A DNA stretch of 64,000 bases, taken from NCBI RefSeq assembly GCF_029784135.1, contig NC_073745.1, positions 62,102,718-62,166,717 on the forward strand. The letters run 5' to 3'. This DNA is from Toxorhynchites rutilus septentrionalis. Taxonomy: Eukaryota; Arthropoda; Insecta; Diptera; Culicidae. Every line of letters starts with the position of its first letter. The stretch's first letter is position 1. The notes under the pieces are model-generated. The model worked only from the letters and a program-made list of their open reading frames with translations, was not told where the DNA came from and ran no database searches. This document shows, one piece after another, positions 54,887 through 64,000 of the stretch. A program made the translations under genes and the position numbers.

Positions 54887-56310
54887 CTTACTAGGGAATT
54901 TGTGCAAAACCTATCAATCTACAAGTATTGGTACTTTTTACCGCCAATACAATTCATAATGAAATTTTCCCAAAATTTGATCATTAGATTAGTATAATTT
55001 GCTAGCATAAGTTATCGATGTTTTCACTCAGGTAAAAAATATTAATTTGGAAACATCTTTTGACAAGTATCCCGATAAATCCCTTGTTTCATGGTCAGTT
55101 TAATTCGTCATGTCATTAGAAATAGAGAAGGCCTTCAAATTGTGGAGATTTTTACGAAAACCGTCAGTTCGAGAAACTAATTGCACCTTCGTCCTTTTTA
55201 CGATCGACATAATCGTCCATCAGAGCATTTTTTCGATCTACTATTGTTTTTGCTCCACTTTTCTACTTACTTTATTAAGATCATGCGGGAAGATTGGGGT
55301 TAGCGGACTTAAAAAAATAACTCGTGAATGAATTAAAACTGGACACCCGTACTTTGGTGTCTAGGATCAAAACGAATTTGCTTACGATTTAGAATTTCAT
55401 CGAAAAATTCTATTCGGAGATGAAGCTCATCATCAATAAGCAAAACTATTGCAGTGAAGAGAATCCTTGTGCCATTGTCGTTTTCCAGTGGTGGCTCATT
55501 TTACCCCCAAACAATAAAGTAATTTCGAATGCGAATGAATCAAAAATCAACAAAATATCTGTTTACCTCTTCTAAAATATGTGAGTAGTCGTTCAAACTG
55601 TTGATTTTTCGAAGATATTAGGTCGGATAAAATAAATTTTAAATACGATGCGCGTAAAATTACATCCGATTATATACAATTATTTATTATTTTCAATATT
55701 TGATAACTTTCATGAATAACAGGGTGTCTTAAACAGCTTCATATGTTCTAAGAATAGGATAATCAAGAAGTCTCAATTGGTTTTCACATAATTTTTTCCT
55801 TCAAATATTTTGCTGGCCAGAAAGTAATGGTTGACGGTGGCCGCTACGAGGTCACGATCATCGGTGACACACAAAAGCGATCATATATTCACTCCCTCAG
55901 CACCATTACTGGCAAAAACAACAAAGTGTCCGTGTCATGCAAACATACGAGAGCTCTCCCGCCAGATGACCCGTTGTTTCCATCGAACACAATTACAATG
56001 TTTTTTTGCTTTTTCTTCCATTCATTCACTCATCCTATGTATTGTTTAAAACATCTGTAAAACCTCTCAACATCAAGAAAGAACGTTGTTTGCTCGCTAA
56101 TTGAATTGAGACTGTGATTCATAATCGCAAATGGGTTATTTACACTAAGTTGAAAGCAGGCGGAGCTTACATTGCGATATTTCCTCTTTCCACGATGCCC
56201 ATGGAGCTTACATTGCGATATTTCCTCTTTCCACGATGCCAATGCAAATGTAGCATTCGTTCTACGGAAAACGTGGATAGAGAAAATATAACAATCAAAC
56301 AAGCCATTCG
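54887..56310. other. Interval without recognised gene
   Basis: Short frames only. A 41-bp direct repeat (GGAGCTTACATTGCGATATT...CACGATGCC) occurs at 56162 and 56203. Confidence 0.45.
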
Positions 56311-57615
56311 CGATTTGTAATTACAGTATTCACTATTTATCAGTCACCAGCTACCGACCAGACGACAACGAGCCTTTCGAAATGATCTTTCTCAAGGCCG
56401 AGTATTCAGTTTAGGTTTCCAAAATGATATTTTTCAAGGCTAGAGCCGAATGAACTGATGAATTTTAAAGCCTCTGGAATTCAAAACATCATCATCATCA
56501 ATCATTCAAGTCATCTCGCTCCAGCTATCAGACAGCAGTCTTTCTCAACGCTGATGTCACACAGTATGGTGCAATTTTGTCAAGTGGTGGCACCGCGTCA
56601 ATTTGCATGCCGTCTGGTGAAGAGTGCATCTGTATTTTTGCATCACATCATATTTCAATCTATACTGGGGTACATGTTTGAATTTTTTCTCAAACGAGAG
56701 CGTTACAGTTGGGACGCAAGATTCTGAGCGTTAAGATCTCTTTTTCGGTTGAACAAAGCGTGAATGTCAATCACATCAAAAGTGTATGAGTAATGCTGGT
56801 TACTTATTGACCCACAAACTTGTTTTAATAGCTCGAAACTACTTCGAAAACAAACTATTGGAATCACCAGAAATCTATGAATCGTTGTCGATGGCTTTCA
56901 GTGAAAGTTCTCTAAATATTGTGCTCTCCCTGGCCAACCTCAGTTTCTAATTTGCTTGAACAATTCTTCCGCCACAGAATGCATCTTCAGAATATGCAAG
57001 AAGCAAGCGTAGTGTAGAGCGGAATCAAAGCAGAAGAGAAATATCAAATAGGACGTACGTAGTCGGTTTTCATACCGTGGAAATTGTACGAATTGTTGAT
57101 TTTATGCGTCATCAAATAGATAATGGTAGTAGGGAACAAATATATAATTAGCTGGAGACGCACTATGTGTAGTACGAGAAGAATGTCGCGATGCATACTG
57201 AGTGCGTGTATTGTTCTCGTGAGAACGAGAATGAATCATGAATCAACCATCTTCTGCTGCGTCTACAAAACAGCGCAAACCCATTGGTCTTTTTAAGAGC
57301 CACTAAAACTTTTGACTTAACAGATTTTTTTTTTGATATTTCGATGCATTCTAGAAACCTATTTTGTATCTATTTTCGGCAGAAGGAAGCTTATGTGAAT
57401 TCAAGAGTGTGTTTGAATTAATTGATGGAATGATGTTGTTTTGGATTGTAGAGGTTTTGAGCTTTCTTAGTTCACACGCGCTTAGATTTGAAAAAAGACC
57501 ATTTTGAAAAACTAAACTAACCAACTCGGCCTTGAGAAAAATCATTTGGGAAGCCTTGCTGCCGTCCGGTCGCTAGCTGGATGACTGATAAATCGCGAAT
57601 GATTTATTTGCCATT
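56311..57615. mobile_element. Inverted-repeat element, about 1.3 kb
   Basis: 56311-56470 (TTTATCAGTCACCAGCTACC, AAATGATCTTTCTCAAGGCC) recurs inverted at about 57460-57600 with small gaps. At 57285-57300 GGTCTTTTTAAGAGCC resembles a decayed histone stem-loop, and 56420-56470 resembles 7230-7285. No coding region. Confidence 0.55.
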
Positions 57616-57639
57616 TTTTTCAATCGATTCAATTCATTA

Positions 57640-58440
57640 GAAATCTGCAAAAAAAGGGACGAGATTCGAATTGAGAAGCAGGAAAAAAAGTTTGAATTGA
57701 AAGCATTTCTGGAATCTGGATTTGAAATCTTGAATCGAAACCTGAAATGTTTATCAGTATGTGACCAAAATTCAAATCTGTCTCTTAAATCCTTAAAAGT
57801 AATCGAAATCTGGTTAGTCACATTAGTGTTTGAATTTGATTGGGAGCTTCAATTCGAATCAAGAATTATATTCATAATTGGTGGTTCTGTTCTTGAATCT
57901 GGATTCAATATCACGATTCTGGGATAGGATTTGAGATTTCGATATGAATCCACAATAAGAATTTCAAGCTTTTCAAGCAGAGCCAGGAAACCAAATTCAG
58001 ATTATAAATATAGAATATAGAAAATAGAAACTAAAATCTGAATATTAGAATTTAGAACATATAATCGGGAACCTAGTTCAGGAATTCAGACACTTCTTTA
58101 AAATTATATACGATATCAGAATCTGAATATTAGTTTTGGGATTTTTTTCTGAATCCTAATTTGATATTTACCTTTATTTAGATGTAGTATTCGATGAAGA
58201 TCTGGCGCGTAATTTATAACTTCAATTGAAGTATGGAATATTTGAGATCAGGGATCTGGGATGTTACTGAATGGGGGGTTTTAGCCGGTATCTGATTCTA
58301 GAAGTGTCTAAATCGAGAATTCGAATTCAGGTTCAGGTTCAGAATACAAAAGAGGATCTGAAATCTGAGTCTAAAATATAATGAAATTTGAAATCTCAAA
58401 TGAGTATACTCACTAAATCTAAATTCTACACCTCTAAGAA
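57640..58440. repeat. Cryptically simple sequence
   Basis: Irregular recurrence of GAATCTGA / AATTTGAAATCT-type words on both strands without a fixed period; no gene. Confidence 0.5.
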
Positions 58441-58774
58441 TGCGGATGTGATTTTTCAAAATTCAAATGTAGATTGTTGCAATTCGATACACTATTTTTC
58501 AAATTAACAGGTCAAATGTTTTATAAAAAAATGTTATCAAATGTTTTCGTTTACTGAAATAAAATCAGACCGACTAGTTGAACATACACTCGACAAAAAA
58601 GACGGGTGGGTAATGTCGGGGACATAACCGGAGTGACGTAGGACTATACAAAGGGGACAGCTTTTGTTAAATATATATTTTAAATATATTGTTTTATTTT
58701 CTTCTCCTACGTGAATATCTACCTATCTACCTGAAAAATGGATTAGTTTACTGTTTACTCTTTATGAATATGGT

Positions 58775-58790
58775 GGTTCTGAAAAGAACC
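58775..58790 (-). promoter_or_regulatory. Canonical histone 3' stem-loop (second copy)
   Basis: Minus strand GGTTCT-TTTC-AGAACC with CCAAA upstream; counterpart of 42919-42934, unchanged. Confidence 0.85.
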
Positions 58791-58834
58791 TTTGGTGTTG
58801 TGTTTTTGTTATCACTCGATATTCCCATATTGTT

Positions 58835-58992
58835 TTTTTTTTTTTTTATCTGTATTATGGTGATTTTCAACTCATTTGGCTGGTTCGTCACTTTTTACTT
58901 CCATTTTTGGAAGAATGTCGGGAGTGAGAATTGAACTCGTGACCTTTAGCGTGAGAGGCATGGATGTTACCACTACGCCAGATTGCCTCCAC
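58835..58992 (-). mobile_element. tRNA-derived SINE, copy-specific insertion
   Basis: Flanked by TTCCCATATTGTT (58822-58834) and TTCCCATCTTGTT (58993-59005). The equivalent position in the other H2A element (about 42883) is uninterrupted. Same SINE type as 2366-2516. Confidence 0.9.
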
Positions 58993-59157
58993 TTCCCATC
59001 TTGTTCGGTTAAACCTTCCTGTTTAGCTATTGCGTTTGCCACTCGCCACAGCTTTCACAGTTGGAAAATTTCTTCCCATCCAGCTTGTGACATGTTGTTC
59101 AGTAAATTACATTTAATGTGACGTGCCGGAGAAACACTTTGCCACTCACTGAAACTA

Positions 59158-59441
59158 TTTGTTACCTTGATGAGCGCCGAACCGAAGCTGCTCTGTTCTT
59201 GATGCGGGTTTTCTGATTGTCGTGAGCAGCTTTGCAAGCCAACTCGAGCACTCCGACGGCCGAAACTCTATAATCGCTGTTAGGTATACCGGTGCTCCGG
59301 CACCAATCCGTTCGGCCTAGTTACCCTTGCGGAGCAATCGGTGAATGCGACCAACAGGGAACTGGAGACCTGCACGGTTCGAGTGAGACTTTGCCTTTCC
59401 CTTAACTTGTCCTCCTTTGTTACGTCCACGATGCCGATGCC
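59158..59441 (-). pseudogene. Histone H2A pseudogene, unit 2 (second copy)
   Basis: Counterpart of 42440-42725 with the same damaged start, the same stop after RKGN and the same later shift. The lesions therefore predate the duplication of the element, and neither copy has been under selection as a histone. Confidence 0.85.
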
Positions 59442-59663
59442 GTACAACCACACGGGTTTACGGTTTGAAAGAAAATAAGATATTTTTTTGGGGTCCGCGT
59501 GTTTTATACTCTAGCGGTACACACTCACAGGATAGAGACAAATCAGCAGACTCAGCCAGAGGGGCGAGTCCAACGAGACAAACGAATGAGCGTTAAAAGG
59601 GAGCGATGGCAAACAATACATTCATTACGATTTGTTCGCTCGTTAGATTCACATGCAGGCTAA

Positions 59664-59816
59664 GTGGAGACGATCTGGCGTAGTGGTAACATCCATGCCC
59701 TTCACGCTAAAGGTCACGAGTTCAATTCTCACTCCCGACATTCTTCCAAAAATGGAAGTAGAAGTGATGAACCAGCCAAATGAGTTGAAAGTCACTATAA
59801 TACAGATAAAAAAAAA
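59664..59816 (+). mobile_element. tRNA-derived SINE shared by both H2A elements
   Basis: Counterpart of 42064-42216; target duplication CATGCAGGCTAA at 59652-59663 and 59817-59828. Confidence 0.9.
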
Positions 59817-59832
59817 CATGCAGGCTAAAAAG

Positions 59833-59848
59833 GGTCCTTTTCAGGATC
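59833..59848 (+). promoter_or_regulatory. Histone 3' stem-loop (second copy of 42032)
   Basis: GGTCCT-TTTC-AGGATC, followed by CAATCTAAAGAGTT, a plausible histone downstream element. Confidence 0.65.
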
Positions 59849-60001
59849 ACAAAATTATCTTCAATCTAAAGAGTTTATTGTTTTGTTATCACTCGATATC
59901 CCCATCTTGTTCGGCTAAACCTCCTGTTTAGCGATTTGTTGCCACTCGCCACAGCTTTCACAGTTGGAAAATTTCTTCCCATCCAGCTTTGTGACATGTT
60001 G

Positions 60002-60198
60002 TAATTACATTCAATGCGACGTGCCGAAGCGCCACTCAGTGTCGCATTGGAACATTTGCGATGACAGTGGTACAGTGTCGACTTTCAATGTGGGGTCATA
60101 ATTTGGATCTCTATGTTTATAAAAATGTACAACTAAATAAGTCGCATTACATGTCCGTCCAATTAGCTAAATGTCGAACTAATTGTAAATTACTGTAC
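60002..60198. mobile_element. Small TA-type MITE (second copy of 41655)
   Basis: Contains the ACAGTAATTTACA-type end (60185-60198) and GACTTTCAATGTGGGGTC; lacks about 25 bp present in the other copy near the H2A-derived junction. Confidence 0.6.
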
Positions 60199-60413
60199 TT
60201 TCAATCTGGAAACAATTTAAGAATTGGTGAAAATTGAATAATCAGGAAAGTCCCCAACTATCAATAAGCTCAGAACAACTGCCAAATTCACATACTCATC
60301 AGATCCTGGCAAACAAATTATGAAAAAATCAATTTGTGTTTTATTATTATTTTGGATAATGTTTTAGAAAGCATTGTACTGTATTTCCTAAACTCTTTTT
60401 TGGAAGGTTTAAT

Positions 60414-60429
60414 GGCCCTGACAAGCGCC
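60414..60429 (-). promoter_or_regulatory. Histone 3' stem-loop, degraded (second copy of 41422)
   Basis: Minus strand GGCGCTTGTCAGGGCC: same 5' arm change as the other copy plus one loop change. Confidence 0.6.
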
Positions 60430-60565
60430 TTGTTTTATGGAATGGTTCCAATTTAGGAAACTTAGTACTCGTGGTTTTGAAAAAAACCATTTCGAACGCC
60501 CTCGATGCCGCCTTGTTCTGGATTTGCCACCAAAGCAGTTTGTATAAAGAACAAACTTTTTTCTT

Positions 60566-60872
60566 CTGCTACCTGATGCCGTTTTGCGATTGCGTTTGCC
60601 ACTCGCCACTCGCTGCAACTGCCTGTTGTCTTGATGTCCACCGAACCGAATGTGTTCTGTTCCGAATGCGGGTTTTCTCATCGTCGCGAGCAGCTTTGCC
60701 AGCTAACTCGATCACTTCGGCGGCCGAAACTATATAACGCCGGCTAGGTGGACTGGTGCACTGGTACTAACGCGCTCGGCCTAGCTACCCTTGCGGGGAA
60801 CTCCAGATCAACACGGTTCGAGCGGGATTTTGCCTTTCCCTTCACTTTTCCTCCTTTACCATGTCCAGACAT
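60566..60872 (-). pseudogene. Histone H2A pseudogene, unit 1 (second copy)
   Basis: ATG at 60872 (minus) gives MSRHGKGGKVKGKAKSRSN, then a diverged stretch; the loop-1 deletion matches 40983-41290. Residue 3 is R here and G in the other copy. ELAGKAARDDEKT is readable further on. The frames are broken in the same places, so it is a duplicated relic. Confidence 0.85.
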
Positions 60873-61869
60873 GGCTGCTTGGGTTGGTTTGTTGATGTGT
60901 TGTGATGCGAACCGATGTGGTGTACGGTTTGAATGAGAATGATCGTTACGGCAGCGGAGCGGGGATTTTTAAGCAGACTGGCTGGCTCGAGAATTACGCA
61001 TGTGTGAGACTGCGACCAATGTTTCGTTCATTTTTTTCTTTTTCCTTTCCAATCGTGCTTCATTGTATTTCGCTGCTGCTGTGGTTGCCCGTTTTGGTCG
61101 GTACGATTTGAGGAGCACAAAATGGACCAATCAAAAATGGGCACATAGTGCATTTTGACAATGCTTGATATTTCACAATTATTCAATTATTTATCTCAAG
61201 AAAAACGAAATGTTATTCGTTATGATAGATGCGTAGATATATTTCCTATCAATTGATGCAAAAACCTTTGCGATCAATTGAGAAATGCTCGAGTTATAAA
61301 CATTCCAAATCTTGCATTTTTTCCTACTTGTTCAGTGCCTAGATTTCCATTTCACCCCCTATATCTTCCGGTTAGACGTAGTCCTACGTCAAAAATTAGA
61401 GAAACAGAGTTCGAGGTCGGAAATTTTAAGTGATTTTTGAGATGCTATAACTTCGTGAAAAATCAACGCATATCGATGGGATGTGCATCATTTTGAAGCT
61501 ACAACTTTCAGGTATTAGAATACAGTACGTAAATATTTTTATCTTTGTGTGTGTAGGTGTAGTGGGCAACAATATCAGGAAGAAATGAAAAATCATTTTT
61601 TCTTTGTTTTTTCCAGAATATTCTGGACTAACTAAATTTTTGCTAACCAACCCAACAGCGAATCCAATTTATCTTTATCAACCAGCTTGAATTTGATCCC
61701 AAGAACGTTCCTGTAGGAACTTCCTGCAAAGAGATATTTCGGTTTGAATGAAAAATTACCTCTTGGTCTTTGATGATGAATAATTCAATAAACAACCATC
61801 GCACCGCAAATCGAAAGGCATTTTTCAAAACTCCAATCTGCACAAGAATAATTTGTTACTTTGACGAAA

Positions 61870-63490
61870 AAAAATAATTAAATTAAAAAATCGCTCTTTC
61901 GGAGCTAGGACAAGACGTGACAACTGGCTTCTTACTCTTCTTTCTGCATTTTCGTCGACCAAGTGCTAGATAACAGGAAAGCGAGATGTGAAGGTTGCCA
62001 AATGTTATAAAATTTCGGAAGATTATTTATTTTTGAAAAACATGTGTTCTTCATATCATGTATTTTCTGAGCTGCACATTTTTTTTGTTGTATTAATTGT
62101 TCAACCGAATGTCACATATTTCAAACAATAAGTACTTTCCTGTTATTTTGGTATGCAAAAAAATTAAATGTGAAAAATTAAATAGAAAACGTAAATTTGA
62201 TAGTTGGAGTATGATATTTTATTTATCAAGAGATTATGGGCCTTACCGTTTACACTTCACGATGAAATCGAAATGAACGACACGCCATTAAATTTCGTTT
62301 CACGAGTTAAAGAAAATTATGAGTTTTCAGGTGAAATTGAACCTTTTCAAATAGAAATTATGAATAAAAATTAATTAAAAATTAATTTTCGTATCAAATT
62401 AGTGTTCAATGTGAACGAAAAACTTTGCTTTCTTCATTTGGTAAAATAATCTCGTACAAAAATTGTATCTGATGATAATTTTATATTATAAAGATAAGTT
62501 TTAGTGAGAATTTCGGAAAGTGTAGAGAAAATAGCTCAAGTTAGGGTAAGAAATACGTGCTTCAAGTAAATCAAAAACGCCAAGTAAAAATTTTCATTCA
62601 GATTTTAACAATTTAAAAGTGCCTTCGGGCTGAGTAGTTAGACTTGTTAAAAACCAATTTCGTATCCATATGTCGACACCGTATCGTTGTCATCGCGGAT
62701 ACAATTCATTTCGTTTTCACCGTGAAGTGTATACAGGAATAAGGCTTTATAATTGAACTTTGATATCGTTCAAACACTAACAGTACTGAAATATTGATAA
62801 AATAATACATTTCCAAAATATAACATAGCGTTTATTCAGGTTTTTATTTGTTGGTATGTATGCTGTATTCAGGTTCCAACATGATTTATGCTTTACGGTT
62901 GGAAAATAATTGAATGTTCATCTCTGCTAGGCCGCTGCTATTATGCTATGCTCTAGCAAGAGAATCACAAAAAGATGTAGGGTGGAAATTCCGATACAAT
63001 GTTTCCCTCTTCAGGAACTGAACACCGGACGTAATAGAAACGAAAACTTACAAAGAATCCATAATAGAAATTTTCGCTAAAATGAAATGTGAATGCAACT
63101 ATTATTCAATTTTGAATATATTTGGCAACACTGTGAAAATGTTGGAAATCCCATTTTTGTATATTTATCTTTGTCAATTATTTTCCTCATCAACCAATCA
63201 GAAGCCGAGTTGCAAGTGGTCCGAGTTTGACAGAAGTGGTGGTCCGGAATCGGCCCCCTATTGTCATGTCTCGTTTCAGATTCGGAGAACCGTGTAGGAC
63301 TTTGTACTTCTGATACGATTTGTATTTAAATGCTCCTCTATCAATGTGAAACGTTCACAGATGTTTAGGGAATACACTAGGCTAAAAAATTGCCTGCAAG
63401 CATTAGAACTTACTGCGATATTTGCAGAATCACAGTGGATTTTGTAAAGTACTATAAAATCCTGTTTTTGGCACTTTTTTGAAATCGATG
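61870..63490. other. Interior of the long inverted-repeat element
   Basis: AT-rich, short frames only. 62605-62640 contains TGCCTTCGGGCTGAGTAGTT, resembling 7095-7115 (CTGCCTTCGGGCCTGCTAGT), so it includes another dispersed repeat. No transposase recognised. Confidence 0.5.
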
Positions 63491-64000
63491 CAAAAAATTA
63501 AAAAAAAAATGTTTTCGTCAAAGTAACAAATAATTCTTGTGCAGAATTTGTTGGAGTTTTCAAAACTGCCTTTCGATTTGCAGTGCGATGGTTGTTTATT
63601 GAATTATTCATCATCAAAGACCAAGGGGTAATTTTTCATTCAAACCAAAATATCTCTGTGTGGGAAAGTCCTACAGAAACATTCTTGGAACCAAATTAAA
63701 GCTGGTTGATAAGGTTAATCGGATTTGCTATTGAGTTGGTTAGCAAAAAATTGTGTTAGTCCGGAATATTCTTGAAAAAACGAAGAAAAATCGATTTTTC
63801 ATTTCTTCCTGATATTGTTGTCCACTATACCTACACACACCAAGATAAAAATATTCACGTGAAATATTCTAATATCTGAAGCTTCAAAATGATGCGCATC
63901 CCATCGATTTGCGTCGATTTTTCATGAAGTTACAGCATGTCAAAAATCACTCAAAATTTCCGACCTCGCACTCTGTTCCTCTTATTTTTTTTGTCGAGTG

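Larger units (their letters stand above)
58601..61390 (-). mobile_element. GACGTAG-family H2A element, inverted second copy
   Basis: Reverse complement of 40464-43111, near-identical, with the same 5' and 3' ends, flanked by A6 (58595-58600) and A5 (61391-61395). It is 142 bp longer, mainly because of an extra SINE at 58835-58992. Confidence 0.9.
58587..64000. mobile_element. Long inverted-repeat element interrupted by the H2A element
   Basis: Left arm CACTCGAC + A-run (58587-58600), interrupted, then 61391-61870. The right arm 63490-64000 is its reverse complement, ending TCTTA, T8, GTCGAGTG at the window edge. Arms are about 490 bp and the unique interior (61870-63490) is AT-rich with no recognised transposase. 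The window ends at the right terminus, so flanks on that side are unseen. Confidence 0.8.

Overview
The window looks like mosquito nuclear DNA, most likely Aedes or a close culicine. It is AT-rich and intron-poor, and almost everything in it is transposable-element sequence. The clade call rests on DD37E IS630-Tc1-mariner transposons (a group first described from mosquitoes), several tRNA-derived SINE types, RNase H-bearing non-LTR retrotransposons and dense foldback/MITE elements. This is inference from family knowledge; no database was searched.

Host genes are few. The clearest is an FBXO42-like F-box/kelch gene on the minus strand, with exon 1 (25250-25370), a 62-bp intron and exon 2 (24800-25187). 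A 63-residue single-pass membrane microprotein (11857-12048) ends tail-to-tail with a possible minus-strand terminal exon (12197-12403). One orphan exon candidate lies at 10999-11168. A GC-richer stretch at 49740-51050 may be a promoter or first exon.

The most unusual content is a family of non-coding elements, here labelled GACGTAG elements. They start with GACGTAGGAYTACGTC and end with a GTAGTCCTACGTCAA-like motif followed by a 9-bp hairpin. All copies with both ends visible lie between A/T homopolymers: T-runs for plus-oriented copies, A-runs for minus-oriented ones. Several carry degraded replication-dependent histone genes. Tandem H2A units are in 40464-43111 and its inverted twin 58601-61390, and H4 units are in 45515-48833 and 7300-8562. 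These keep TATA boxes, and several keep the histone mRNA 3' stem-loop. Other copies (183-1518, 54065-54880 and fragments) carry about 95-bp direct repeats instead. Two natural empty-site comparisons fix the element boundaries: one interrupts a LINE reading frame, the other one arm of a long inverted-repeat element.

Layout. 1-6 kb: GACGTAG element, then a nested foldback holding a SINE and a hAT-like MITE. 6-9 kb: two minus-strand GACGTAG elements. 9-13 kb: pseudogene, long SINE, small host genes. 14-18 kb: two DD37E transposons, the second intact. 19-23 kb: foldback satellite with 118- and 87-bp units, split by a solo LTR. 24.8-25.4 kb: FBXO42-like exons. 26-39 kb: a LINE inside a MITE, then a 4.9-kb tandem duplication whose breakpoints lie in LINE tail and DD37E sequence, then a rearranged DD37E. 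40-49 kb: H2A element, then a LINE split by the double-H4 element. 50-58 kb: sparse. 58.6-64 kb: an inverted-repeat element, probably complete or nearly so, carrying the inverted H2A element in its left arm.
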